DNA from: Paenibacillus faecalis | GTDB lineage: Bacteria > Bacillota > Bacilli > Paenibacillales > Paenibacillaceae | DNA: 64,000 bases | Assembly (NCBI RefSeq): GCF_900289175.1 | Contig: NZ_LT985747.1 | Span: 3,081,761-3,145,760, forward strand | Direction of reading: 5' to 3' | Shown here: piece after piece, positions 1 to 9,665 of the stretch | Layout of the letters: every line of letters starts with the position of its first letter | How positions within the stretch are numbered: the first letter of the stretch is position 1 | The notes under the pieces: generated by a model | Told to the model about the DNA's origin: nothing | What the model saw: only the letters and a program-made list of their open reading frames with translations | Databases searched by the model: none | Translations under genes and position numbers: made by a program

Positions 1-499
1 GTTCACTACCTTTTAATGACAGAAACTCGGCGAATTTCCCCTGAGGGAGCACAACTGCCCTGGTGAAGTCATCCATCTTCAGACCGATTTTCTCTTCTAT
101 GCAGCGGGTCACCTCAGCCAGCTTGTCCGCAATAACGACCTCTCCTTCATCCTTAAGCGCAACGAATCGGCTGATCGTATTACTGATCGACAGTTCATTA
201 TTCCGTTTGAAACGCCGCTCTACACGATATTTTTCCGGGCCGTCTGCAGAAGCCAGTTCAAAAGTAAAAGATACAAAAAGACTATCCTCTGAATGATTCA
301 TAATCCCCTGCGTACCGTTTACCGCACGTTCCACTTTGCCGTACATCGCCAGAGTAATGGCATCCAGCAGTGTCGATTTCCCGCTTCCGGTCGGTCCGAA
401 TATACCAAATAATCCGGTCTCGCACAGCTGCTCAAAATCGATTTCCTGCGATTCCCGATAGCTTTGAAGACCAGCTATTTTAAGTGAAATCGGCTTCAC
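1..499 (-). CDS. sbcC: Nuclease SbcCD subunit C, N-terminal part (truncated by window edge)
   Basis: SbcC is the SMC/Rad50-like ATPase that works with SbcD on hairpins and blocked DNA ends. About 166 residues are visible, reading off the left edge. A Walker A motif GPTGSGKS lies at residues 35-42, and a Q-loop-like stretch VVLPQGKFAEFL near residue 150, both typical of Rad50/SbcC heads. The likely start is a GTG at 499, immediately after the sbcD TGA at 502-500, so translation is coupled. It is the last visible gene of the addB-addA-sbcD-sbcC operon. The coiled coil and second ATPase half lie outside the window, so integrity of the whole gene cannot be judged. Confidence 0.9.
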   Translation of the reverse strand, partial: MKPISLKIAGLQSYRESQEIDFEQLCETGLFGIFGPTGSGKSTLLDAITLAMYGKVERAVNGTQGIMNHSEDSLFVSFTFELASADGPEKYRVERRFKRNNELSISNTISRFVALKDEGEVVIADKLAEVTRCIEEKIGLKMDDFTRAVVLPQGKFAEFLSLKGSE

Positions 500-1675
500 T
501 CACTCACCCCCGCTCGTTTTCGCGTCTTCCTCATCTACAAGCTCCAAAAATAACTCGACAAGACTATCTTCCGGCTCTGCTCCCCCAGTCTGCCGCTGAT
601 AGAACTTGCGAAACAGCTCCGGCAGGGGAAGGGCAGATCTCTGGCTCTCCAGCCCCAAATGTTCCATTTCAGGGTATATCGGCCGAATATGAATGATCCC
701 CTCACGGCTTTTGCGCAGGCGCTGAATATCCGCCATCCCCATCGCTTCAGTCAATGAAATTTCAAGGTCTATGTAAGCGCCGGGATCTCTCTCTTCCTCC
801 AGCCATCGATATACTTCCTGTAGGCCTCCCTTGGCCTTCCAACGGACGAGCGGGCGCCCGCTCTTTAGAAACAGTTCCTCAATCACCGGGGTGCTTTCAG
901 GGGTAACATCCACCATCGTTACGGATTTGGCTTGTCCCGCCTCCGAGAAGCTGTAAGCCAAGGGCGAGCCGCTGTAGCGAATGATCCCTTCACCTTTAAC
1001 AGCCTGCGGCCGGTGAAGATGACCAAGGGCCGTATAACAAGCCCCAACCGCCAACGCTGACGGATCTACAGTATAAGCACCCCCTACCTGTATAGGGCGC
1101 TCTGAGTCACTCTCCAGCCCGCCGAGAACGTAAATATGACTCATTGCCAGATTCACCGTCTTTGGCGAAAATTCACGAGCCATCATCTCCATTAATTTTC
1201 CCACCCGTTTACTGTAAGCCCGGCGCAGCTCATTTTCGTCCCCGCCTTCGGTCAGCAGCTCATTTAGTCTTGCTTCTGATGGATAGGGAAGGGCTGCTAT
1301 TTTGGCAACTTCTCCAGTTCGGGGGACCGTTACGGTAACAGCCTTCGTTGAGGGCAGCCCTACCAGACGAATTCCACGGCTTGATACAAGCGGTGTCACC
1401 GATGATACCCTTTCAGGCTGATCATGATTTCCCGCGATGACGACTAGCGGCCGTCCTCCATCTGTCAGCCGGGCAGCAGCTTCATAAAACAGCTGCTCTG
1501 CAGCCGCAGGCGGGTTAACAGAATCATACACGTCACCTGCCATCAATATAAGGTCTGCACGCTGGTCATCAGCCAGCCTGACAAGCTCGTCCACAAATGC
1601 CTCTTGTTCAGCCATACGGCTTCGCCCTTCAAGCGTTCTGCCCAAATGCCAGTCACCTGTATGCAAAATTCGCAT
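500..1675 (-). CDS. sbcD: Nuclease SbcCD subunit D (Mre11-like phosphoesterase)
   Basis: Metal-dependent exo/endonuclease partner of SbcC, processing hairpins and protein-blocked double-strand ends. The start chosen is ATG at 1675, giving 391 residues beginning MRILHTGDWHLG. An in-frame upstream extension to 1792 overlaps addA and lacks family similarity. Calcineurin-like phosphoesterase motifs are present: GDWHLG (D8, H10), AGDVYD and AGNHD, in the expected order within the first 80 residues. The length fits the family (about 390-410). It sits 55 bp after addA and directly abuts sbcC, so it is read as the third gene of a recombination-repair operon. Confidence 0.95.
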   Translation of the reverse strand: MRILHTGDWHLGRTLEGRSRMAEQEAFVDELVRLADDQRADLILMAGDVYDSVNPPAAAEQLFYEAAARLTDGGRPLVVIAGNHDQPERVSSVTPLVSSRGIRLVGLPSTKAVTVTVPRTGEVAKIAALPYPSEARLNELLTEGGDENELRRAYSKRVGKLMEMMAREFSPKTVNLAMSHIYVLGGLESDSERPIQVGGAYTVDPSALAVGACYTALGHLHRPQAVKGEGIIRYSGSPLAYSFSEAGQAKSVTMVDVTPESTPVIEELFLKSGRPLVRWKAKGGLQEVYRWLEEERDPGAYIDLEISLTEAMGMADIQRLRKSREGIIHIRPIYPEMEHLGLESQRSALPLPELFRKFYQRQTGGAEPEDSLVELFLELVDEEDAKTSGGE

Positions 1676-1730
1676 AAATTTCAGTTCACCCTCTCTAACG
1701 GAAAGCTTATTTCTCAATGTATCAACAATT

Positions 1731-4700
1731 TTATAAAAGAACGGCATGGCCTCCATCGAAAAAGTAGAGCCATTTTTCATAAATAGGTTCATCCAAAATA
1801 TCCTGCAGCGCCCTGCTGTATAACTCCAGCTGAAAACGATATCGCTCGGTTAAGGATTCAACACCTCCGCGATGCTCGAGAACGCGGTCTGTTTTATAAT
1901 CCAGCAAAATCAGCTGATCGTCCACTCGGAACAAGCAGTCCACCACCCCTTGAATCAGGACGGTCTCATCAGCCAGAAGCTTCGCCTCACGAACGGAGGA
2001 ATCCGTTGCTCCTTCCGTCAAGCCCAGAAAAGCTAGACCTTTGTAAGCCTCGAATGCAGACAAACCATATGAAAACGGCAGCTCTCGCCAAATTTGCTGG
2101 GCTTCGAGAAGCTTCGTTCCTACTTGAGAATGGAAAACCCCCATAATTTCTTCCGGTTTTACAGCATCAGCCTGGGCTCTTGTGATAATCTCTTTCTCGA
2201 TCAGTTCCACTATCGTTCTCTCAACAATAGAGAGATTCGTATTTTTGGCGATAGGCATATGCTGCATGATAGTGTGATAGACCGTTCCCCGCTCAGCCGG
2301 AGTTAGTGCAGTCTCTTCCATGAATTTCGGTCTTCGTAAGTGCAGGGTCAACGAATCGGCATCCGACAGCTTCTTTGCCTGCTCTCTGCGAAGCACCGCT
2401 TCTTCTACGATATCCAGTGACGGGCTGTCCTGCATAGATAGCAGCTTTTTCATTTCCGTAACCGATGTTTTCGCAGAAATCCCGCTAACCGGTGCAAAAG
2501 GATATGTCCAGCTCAAACGGTGGTAAATATCCTGTCTCATCTCCTGCACACTGCCTTCTTCCAGCCAACCGATATCGGCAACCGGCTCCACCTTGCGTAG
2601 GGCAGCTTCTTTCTCGGCCCGATTCGCCTCTATAGCATCCTCTTCCTCTTTATGAATTGCAGTCTCGGACAAAGTATCGGATGTTTCGATATGAATGACC
2701 CAGTCAGTGCTGTCCGACGAAAGCGCGGTGTACTCCGGAAGCTGCAAGCCTGCTGCTTCCCGCAGCATTCCAGCAGATGGATGACGTATAATAGCAGGCC
2801 CGATCCAATCGATATAACTGCGTCCGCGTGCCAGCATATAATCGGGCAGAAGCAGTTCGCGCGTACTATCTGCCTGAGCCCAGCTGCTCACTTTTTTCGG
2901 CAAGTCCTTGACGGTCCCTACCAAAATCATCTTCTCCTTCGGTCTCGTTAACGCTACGTAAAGAACACGCATTTCCTCTGCCAGTAGCTCCAGCTGCGCT
3001 CTGCGGCGTATAGCAAGATTCGGGAGTGTCGGATAGCTGACCCGCAGTTTTTCATCTACATACTTCGGTCCAAACCCAAGCTCCTTATGCATCAGGAAAG
3101 GAATGTTCAGATCCTGCTGGTTAAATTTTTTTGATAATCCAGCCACGAACACGACCGGAAACTCCAAGCCCTTGCTTTTATGAATAGTCATGAGACGAAC
3201 AGCGTTGCCCTGATTCTCTGTCCCGCCTGCTGCACCAAGATCTCCGCCATTATCACGCAAGCGTGAGATAAAGGTCAGGAACCGGAAAAGCCCTCTGGAT
3301 GACGTATCCTGTTCGTATTGAACAGCCCGGTCATATAGGGAGGTCAGATTGGCTCTGCGCTGAGAACCGCCCGGCAGTCCCCCAACCCAGTCCAGATAGC
3401 CTGTTTCACTGTAAATTTCCCAGATGAGGTCACTGAGACTTCCTTGACGCGCTTTGTTACGCCAAGTTTGGAGCCTTTCCATAAACCTTTTCAGTTTCCG
3501 GGACAGCTCTTGGGATATTACAGGACCATCGTTTACATGACCTGTTGTCAATTCTGATTTTTCAGAGATGACCTCTAGATCCGCCCGACCTGCAGCCGCC
3601 TCGGTATACCCTGGCCATATTATTCCGGTCGTCCAGCGACCGCTATCGATCCCAGCTCCTTCAGACAGATCGGGCTCAAATGCACCGATGGCCGCTTGAA
3701 CCGCATCATAAAACGTTCCCGAAGAACATAGGCGAACCTGTGCCAAATCCTCTTCCGTTAAGCCGACGATCGGTGATCGCAAAACAGAAGCAAGCGGGAT
3801 ATCCTGGCGTGGATTATCAACGACATGAAGTAAAGAAAGCATAATTTCAACTTCAATCGCTTGAAAATATCCCTTGCTCTGTTCACCGATTGACGGGATT
3901 CCTTCCTGCCGCAGCTCCTCCATAATTAACGGGGACCATACCATAGCAGAACGCAGCAAAATAACGATATCGCCATACTGGGCAGGTCTCATCGATTTAA
4001 GATGCTTATCATACACCATGAGCGAATTTCCGTGTTCTCCGACCAATGAGCGTATCCGGCGGGCAATTGCCCGGGCCTCCAGCTGAGCGGTCTCCATCTC
4101 CAGCCGCTCACTCTCAGAAGAAATCCCTTCAATATCCGGGCTTTCCCCGTCCTTAGGTTCCTCGCTTCCTTGACCAAGACGGTCAATAAGCAGCAATTCA
4201 GGAGCATAGGGGGTATTGCGTGCCAAGGCATCTTCATCGTCCAGATCAAAATGATCATGCGTTCGCTCTGGCTGCGGAAAGGATGCGCCGCACACAAGCT
4301 CTGCCCGAGGATCATACGCGATTTCTGCCACGGACTCGTTCATGATCTGACGAAACACCATATTGACGGCATCCACAACCTCCATCCGGCTGCGAAAGTT
4401 CCGTGCAAGATCGATCCGGATTCCCGAGGATTTCAAAGAAGGGTCAAGTGAATGTGCCCCAACCTCCGCTTCAGATACGTAATTTTTGTATTTATCCAGA
4501 AACAAACCCGGTTCAGCTAATCGAAAACGGTATATACTCTGCTTGACATCCCCGACCATGAACCGGTTTCCTGGAGATTCCCGGGAGATCAGGTGAACAA
4601 TATCTTCTTGTACGTTATTTGTATCCTGATATTCATCAAGCAGCACTTCATCAAACTGTGCCTGGTATTCCAGCGCAGCATCAGACGGCATGAGACGTCC

Positions 4701-5876
4701 CGGATCAGAGTCCGGATGTCTTAAAATCTGAAGACAGTAGTGTTCCAGGTCATTAAAGTCCACGACACTTTTCGCAGCCTTGGCAGCACGATATCGATCA
4801 GCGAAGGCAATGACCGTTTCGACCAGCTCACGCATCAGCGGAGCAGCGGTTTGAAGTTCGTTCACAAATTCAAACGCCGGGCGTCCAAACAAAGCTGTTT
4901 TCAGCTCGTTCACTGTTTTTTTCACATTGTCCCGCAGCTCCTTGACCCGCTCCTGCAGTTCAGGAATCACCTCGTCCTTACGAACAGACTTCAGCTTGCC
5001 GAAAGAAACCGTGCGGAAGCGGTCGTAAAGCTGATCCCATGGATCATGGTTGACCGCGTTAAGCAGCGATTCCACCAGCATCATATCCTCATTCAAGTTC
5101 GCCTCATATGGAGCCGGCCCACCCGGCATCATCGCTATTGAACGGGCCTGCTTGAGCAGATCCAATGCGCCTGAAAGCGACAGATGTGCGTCAGCAAGAA
5201 TGCTCCGAACCCAAGCCGTCTCACCTAATGATGCTGTATCCTTTACCTGAAATGAAGCGGCCATGTCTCTGAGCCAATGATCAGGCCAGGAGTGACTGCG
5301 GGAAAAATCGTTCAAACGCTGAATCAGCCGAAATAAAGCATCATCGCTTCGTTCACCGCTGAACCAATCCGCCAGCTGCAGAAAAGTCCCTCCCTGCGCA
5401 GCATCACCGTATTTCTCCTCAAACAGATCCTCCAAAATGTCCTGACGCATGAGCTCCGCTTCATACTCATTTAAAATTCGAAATCCTGGATCGAGCGGGA
5501 TCAGTTGATAATAACGCCGTATCACTTCCATGCAGAATGAATGTAGCGTAGTAATAGAGGCACGTCCAAGCATTGCGAGCTGACGCCGTAAATGTTCATT
5601 GTCCGGATCTTTCTCAAGTTCTCTGTCGAGCGCTTCCCGAATACGTTCACGCATTTCCGCCGCTGCCGCTTTAGTAAATGTAGCTACGAGCAAACGATCC
5701 ACGCTGAATCCTGCGCTTTCGTCCGTAATTTTACGGATGATGCGTTCGACCAGCACGGCGGTTTTGCCTGAACCGGCAGCCGCAGCGACCAGGATGTCGC
5801 TTCCGTTCATCGCGATCGCTTTCCACTGATCGTCGCTCCACATGCTGCCTTCCGGTTTAGTCATGATCCTATTCAC
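1731..5876 (-). CDS. addA: ATP-dependent helicase/nuclease subunit A
   Basis: AddA is the UvrD-type 3'-5' helicase and nuclease subunit of AddAB, the Firmicute counterpart of RecBCD, which resects double-strand ends to Chi for RecA loading. The 1381-residue protein has Walker A AGSGKT at 34-39, the Walker B/motif II LLDEYQDT near 412, helicase motif VI-like VLYVALTRPKE, and a C-terminal RecB-family nuclease with LLDYKTD near 1325. It is roughly 150 residues longer than the Bacillus subtilis protein as remembered, partly from insertions rich in charged residues in the middle. The start overlaps the addB stop by 4 bp. A downstream ATG (MTKPEGS) is an alternative start. Confidence 0.96.
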   Translation of the reverse strand: MNRIMTKPEGSMWSDDQWKAIAMNGSDILVAAAAGSGKTAVLVERIIRKITDESAGFSVDRLLVATFTKAAAAEMRERIREALDRELEKDPDNEHLRRQLAMLGRASITTLHSFCMEVIRRYYQLIPLDPGFRILNEYEAELMRQDILEDLFEEKYGDAAQGGTFLQLADWFSGERSDDALFRLIQRLNDFSRSHSWPDHWLRDMAASFQVKDTASLGETAWVRSILADAHLSLSGALDLLKQARSIAMMPGGPAPYEANLNEDMMLVESLLNAVNHDPWDQLYDRFRTVSFGKLKSVRKDEVIPELQERVKELRDNVKKTVNELKTALFGRPAFEFVNELQTAAPLMRELVETVIAFADRYRAAKAAKSVVDFNDLEHYCLQILRHPDSDPGRLMPSDAALEYQAQFDEVLLDEYQDTNNVQEDIVHLISRESPGNRFMVGDVKQSIYRFRLAEPGLFLDKYKNYVSEAEVGAHSLDPSLKSSGIRIDLARNFRSRMEVVDAVNMVFRQIMNESVAEIAYDPRAELVCGASFPQPERTHDHFDLDDEDALARNTPYAPELLLIDRLGQGSEEPKDGESPDIEGISSESERLEMETAQLEARAIARRIRSLVGEHGNSLMVYDKHLKSMRPAQYGDIVILLRSAMVWSPLIMEELRQEGIPSIGEQSKGYFQAIEVEIMLSLLHVVDNPRQDIPLASVLRSPIVGLTEEDLAQVRLCSSGTFYDAVQAAIGAFEPDLSEGAGIDSGRWTTGIIWPGYTEAAAGRADLEVISEKSELTTGHVNDGPVISQELSRKLKRFMERLQTWRNKARQGSLSDLIWEIYSETGYLDWVGGLPGGSQRRANLTSLYDRAVQYEQDTSSRGLFRFLTFISRLRDNGGDLGAAGGTENQGNAVRLMTIHKSKGLEFPVVFVAGLSKKFNQQDLNIPFLMHKELGFGPKYVDEKLRVSYPTLPNLAIRRRAQLELLAEEMRVLYVALTRPKEKMILVGTVKDLPKKVSSWAQADSTRELLLPDYMLARGRSYIDWIGPAIIRHPSAGMLREAAGLQLPEYTALSSDSTDWVIHIETSDTLSETAIHKEEEDAIEANRAEKEAALRKVEPVADIGWLEEGSVQEMRQDIYHRLSWTYPFAPVSGISAKTSVTEMKKLLSMQDSPSLDIVEEAVLRREQAKKLSDADSLTLHLRRPKFMEETALTPAERGTVYHTIMQHMPIAKNTNLSIVERTIVELIEKEIITRAQADAVKPEEIMGVFHSQVGTKLLEAQQIWRELPFSYGLSAFEAYKGLAFLGLTEGATDSSVREAKLLADETVLIQGVVDCLFRVDDQLILLDYKTDRVLEHRGGVESLTERYRFQLELYSRALQDILDEPIYEKWLYFFDGGHAVLL

Positions 5877-8800
5877 CTGTCGCTTCCTCCTTTCATCTGT
5901 TCCAGCAGCTCCCAGACCCGTTCCTTGCCCGGCTTGCCTAATAGCTGATACCCGCTGCCTTCCATCGCCTCATCGAACTGACAAACCGATCGATAAGCAC
6001 AATAGGTACAGGCCGTCTCTTGCTGAATCCGGTAAGGCTCAATAGATACTTCCCCGTCCGTAATCCGCGAGCCGATTGTAACCACATTCTTCCTCACAGC
6101 CGCGAGCAGCGTATCCCATTGATCCGGCGTAGCTACAGCTGCGCTGCTGTAAAAACTGCCGTCAGACTTAACAGCTACAGGAAGGATGGCAGAATGTCCT
6201 TTATCAAGGAATGAATCCATTAAAGATACGGCTTCACGGTCAGCCAGCAGCAACCCTTTCATCTTAAACCGCTTCAGCAGTTCTTCCGCTGCCTGATCAG
6301 GGTTGATACCGTTAGGCGCCTGAAGCATCGGGTCATGAACATGGAAATACAGTGTACCCGCAGGCAGTGCGTTCTCGCCCAGCCAATCTTCGGCATATGT
6401 GAGCAGCACGTCCAAATAGGTCAGTATCTGCAGGGATAAGCCATAGTACACTTCGTGCAAACGCAAGTCTTTTTGGCTCGATTTATAATCGATAACTCGC
6501 AGCATGATCCCGTTCTCTCCACGAGCCATATCAACACGGTCGATTCGACCGACCACTTCCATCAACACGCCGTTTGGCAGCTGAAAAACGAGCGGCGGGA
6601 TCGGCTTGTCCGGGCCGAAGTCCAGTTCCAGACCAATCGGCTCGAAGCTTCCTCTGCGCGACTGCTCCCCTAAAATAACGGAGGCACGACCGACGATATT
6701 TTTCAGTTTGCGGGATATATATCCGTATCTCTTGGAGCTGAGCAGTATTTCTCCTTGCAGTTTAGGAATAAGCCTGTCAACTGTCGCTTCAGCTTCCTGC
6801 AAGCATTCGTCCGCACTCAGTTCGCCCCAGCTCCGACCTTGATCCTTAAAGCGCGACGCCATATCGCTAAGCGCGGCATGGAACAGCTGGCCGATATCTG
6901 GAGCTTGAAGCCGGTACAGCTGACGCTCGCGCAGCTTGAGCCCATGGGACGCAAAATGTGAGAAAGGGCACGCAACAAAACGTTCCATCCGCGACACACT
7001 TGTCCTCAGCTTGCTTCCGTATAAGCGCCGACTTGTCTCTTCTGCCAAAGTTCTGGCCTCATTACGGTAAGAAAGGGATGAGAGCATTCTGCCCAGTTGA
7101 TCCTTCCATAAAGAATGACGTGCGAACCAGTTGTATACTTCCCACCACAAAGGCGGCAAATTTCCTCCATTTCTCCAATCCCGGAGTCTGCCGACAAGAA
7201 ATGCGAGCGACTTTCCGGTTCCGGCCACAAATTGCTTCTGTTCCTCAGATGTCAGCTCACTATGAGGGTGGGAATGAAGTACTTGTTCTTTAAGCTGAAA
7301 CATGCTCTTAACATGTCGAATAATTTCCGATGGCAGCAGCGGTTTTCCTTCATGGTCTGCCACAGGATAGCTGATCCATAGCTGATGGCTGGCTCCAGCC
7401 AACGCTATGTATATTAGAAAGCGCTCATCCAGCAGACGACGGGAAATGTTCGGAGCCAGCTCCATACCTGAGCTCTCGAGCGTAACCCGTTCCTGCTCCG
7501 TCAATATTCCATCATCCTGAAACTGGGCTGGAATTACGCCTTCATTCACGCCTAATAAAAATACATATTTTACATCACCCGAACGGGTATGATCCATACT
7601 TCCAATGAGCACCTGATCAAGAGAAGGCGGAACAAGCGCCATTCGAAGCTCCGTTAAACCCGTGTCCAGCATGCCGCTAAACATTTCAGCGCTCAGTTTC
7701 TCACTGCCCATCATCTCAACGATCTGATCAAGCAGGTCCAGCACAGCCCCCCAAACCTGACGATGCTCTCTGGCTTCTTCCGGCCTGCCGGCATCCAGTG
7801 CAGACCGGCTCATCAGCTCGAGCTTCTCCGGCACTTCGGCGTCCACCAGCAGATTGTAAACTGCTGCAGCCTTATCACGCGCGATCGCACCTTTCTTTAT
7901 TCTCTTCTCAAAAGCATACAGCGGACCAGTAACAGCCATCCGGCATTGCTCAATGACATCAAGACCTTTGTCCTGGCGGCTTTCCCCGTCCCCATCTTCC
8001 AGCGATAGGCTCGGGACTCCTTTCCAAGGACGTCGATCCGTCCAGCGGGAACCAGTAATTCCGCATGCGAGGACATGGTTCTCAAGCAGGTCCATATCTT
8101 CTCTTGAAAGCGATCCGTCCAAAGGAAGCAGCAGGTCTGTTTTGACACAGCGGAATACGTCTTCATATCGCCAGCGACGATTTACGATATCCAGAGCAGC
8201 TCGAATAAACTCGATGAGCGGATGATGAAGCTCACTGCGCTTCTGGTCCAGAAAATAAGGAACATCGTATTCACGAAACAGCGGTCCGATCAGATGCTCA
8301 TAATCGGCCAGGTTACGAGCGAATACCGCCATCTCACGAAATCTTGCCCCTTCTTCTCTCGCCAGCCTCAGCATTTCACGCAGCGCTCCCTCAACCTCAG
8401 TCCGGCGATTAGCTGCTGCATAAATCGACAATCCTTCCAGATGCCCTTCTTTATGACCATGACCGTTCAAAGGCCGCCAACGTGCTTTGCGATCAAAACC
8501 ACGTTCCAGATGCGCTAAAACAGGGCGCTCCTTGAACCTCGGCAGCGTATCCGGATCAAGCAAAGTAAATTTGGTCTCAAGGCCCAATTCTTCAGCTATT
8601 CCCATCAGTTTTATGTAAGTAACAGCCGTCGGGTGGAACAAGTCCAGCTCATGCGGAACGGCCCCATACACATAAGGCTTGTCCAGCGTCAGCGCAGTCG
8701 TAACCGATGATGCATGCTGCATCAATTCTCGTATAACCAAATATTCTTGTGGTGTAAAGCCGTGGAAGCCGTCAATCCATATATCCGCACTTCGGATATA

Positions 8801-9406
8801 CTCCGAAGAAACGATCCCTTCAGCAAGTGCTGCCAAAGTATCTTCCTCATCTATATAAAGCGGGGACAGTTCATTCTCAAAATCACGATACAACGCCAAA
8901 ATATCTTCCAGTTTGCGGCGCAGCATCGGGGGACTCCCTGCAGTAGAGGACATATGCTCAAGCTGGTCCTCAACACAAGAAGCATCGATACAGTACCGTT
9001 TCATCTCTGTATACAGATCGCTAAGTTTGCCCACAAAACCCAGCTGTTCACCGGATGCGCCGAACAGATTCAGTTCATCTTTACGCCGCTGTATTATTTT
9101 GTAAAGCAGCATTCGCTTACCTTCCTCGCTGATCGAAACCCGAGCCGAGCCGCCCGTCTCCTGCATCACCCGATAAGCCAGCCGCCGGAAGCTGAGCACT
9201 TGAGCACGAAGACTTCCTTTGATGCGACTGGAGGTGACAAGCGCATTCTCCGTCTGAAAGGAAGCCTGCTCCGGCACGATCAGAATGATCGGCTTTCCGT
9301 GAGGCTCCTCCTCCAGCCGTCTTATGATATCTTCACATATTGATGTGCTTTTCCCGCTGCCCGAGCGGCCGATGACAAAAGAAATCGACATGTCCTGCCT
9401 CCTCAA
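5873..9406 (-). CDS. addB: ATP-dependent helicase/nuclease (deoxyribonuclease) subunit B
   Basis: AddB recognises Chi, holds an inactivated helicase core and contributes the second nuclease of AddAB. The 1177-residue product starts near MSISFVIGRSGSGKS (Walker A); that ATG at 9391 follows a GAGGAGG Shine-Dalgarno and may be the real start instead of the one at 9406. A 4Fe-4S cluster is expected from one Cys in MERFVACPF (about residue 812) and the triad in CTYCAYRSVC (about 1130). The nuclease motif VIDYKSS lies between them. It is the first gene of the addB-addA-sbcD-sbcC operon and is preceded by a promoter-like element and a LexA-like box. Confidence 0.96.
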   Translation of the reverse strand: MRRQDMSISFVIGRSGSGKSTSICEDIIRRLEEEPHGKPIILIVPEQASFQTENALVTSSRIKGSLRAQVLSFRRLAYRVMQETGGSARVSISEEGKRMLLYKIIQRRKDELNLFGASGEQLGFVGKLSDLYTEMKRYCIDASCVEDQLEHMSSTAGSPPMLRRKLEDILALYRDFENELSPLYIDEEDTLAALAEGIVSSEYIRSADIWIDGFHGFTPQEYLVIRELMQHASSVTTALTLDKPYVYGAVPHELDLFHPTAVTYIKLMGIAEELGLETKFTLLDPDTLPRFKERPVLAHLERGFDRKARWRPLNGHGHKEGHLEGLSIYAAANRRTEVEGALREMLRLAREEGARFREMAVFARNLADYEHLIGPLFREYDVPYFLDQKRSELHHPLIEFIRAALDIVNRRWRYEDVFRCVKTDLLLPLDGSLSREDMDLLENHVLACGITGSRWTDRRPWKGVPSLSLEDGDGESRQDKGLDVIEQCRMAVTGPLYAFEKRIKKGAIARDKAAAVYNLLVDAEVPEKLELMSRSALDAGRPEEAREHRQVWGAVLDLLDQIVEMMGSEKLSAEMFSGMLDTGLTELRMALVPPSLDQVLIGSMDHTRSGDVKYVFLLGVNEGVIPAQFQDDGILTEQERVTLESSGMELAPNISRRLLDERFLIYIALAGASHQLWISYPVADHEGKPLLPSEIIRHVKSMFQLKEQVLHSHPHSELTSEEQKQFVAGTGKSLAFLVGRLRDWRNGGNLPPLWWEVYNWFARHSLWKDQLGRMLSSLSYRNEARTLAEETSRRLYGSKLRTSVSRMERFVACPFSHFASHGLKLRERQLYRLQAPDIGQLFHAALSDMASRFKDQGRSWGELSADECLQEAEATVDRLIPKLQGEILLSSKRYGYISRKLKNIVGRASVILGEQSRRGSFEPIGLELDFGPDKPIPPLVFQLPNGVLMEVVGRIDRVDMARGENGIMLRVIDYKSSQKDLRLHEVYYGLSLQILTYLDVLLTYAEDWLGENALPAGTLYFHVHDPMLQAPNGINPDQAAEELLKRFKMKGLLLADREAVSLMDSFLDKGHSAILPVAVKSDGSFYSSAAVATPDQWDTLLAAVRKNVVTIGSRITDGEVSIEPYRIQQETACTYCAYRSVCQFDEAMEGSGYQLLGKPGKERVWELLEQMKGGSDR

Positions 9407-9462
9407 ATCTCCTGACTATAAATCTATTGACTATAAATCTAATGAATAGACGGTGTCTATTA

Positions 9463-9499
9463 GTATAGCATAACTGCCGAATGAAAGAACGTATGTTTG
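9463..9499 (-). promoter_or_regulatory. addB promoter region with LexA (DinR)-like SOS box
   Basis: On the minus strand a good -10 (TATACT, 9468-9463) lies upstream of addB with only a weak -35. At 9486-9499 the plus strand reads AGAACGTATGTTTG, which matches 13 of 14 positions of the Bacillus LexA consensus CGAACRNRYGTTYG. The box sits where the -35 would be expected (17 bp from the -10), the usual geometry for repression. The match is direct; SOS control is inference. Confidence 0.55.
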
Positions 9500-9545
9500 G
9501 ATTCCAATTCATGAAAAGGGATATTCTGGGCTAGTAAATTGAAAA

Positions 9546-9578
9546 CAGACCGCTCGAGGGGAAGCCTCAAGCAGTCTG
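9546..9578. terminator. Bidirectional-type terminator after the rRNA methyltransferase gene
   Basis: Arms 9546-9559 and 9565-9578 form a 14-position stem with two mismatches and a 5-nt loop. A run CATTTTTC follows on the plus strand and TTTTCAATTT follows on the minus strand. The convincing user is the minus-strand gene ending at 9666. Confidence 0.65.
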
Positions 9579-9665
9579 CATTTTTCTTTAGAATAAAGCC
9601 CTATTATCGTTCGGAGGGATTTGCCTTACAAAAACGCCCCAACAAACAGTTCTTAACGCACATCC

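Noticed and set aside
8714..9343. 209-codon plus-strand open frame opposite addB
   Set aside because: Shadow of the addB N-terminal coding region, which has clear family motifs.
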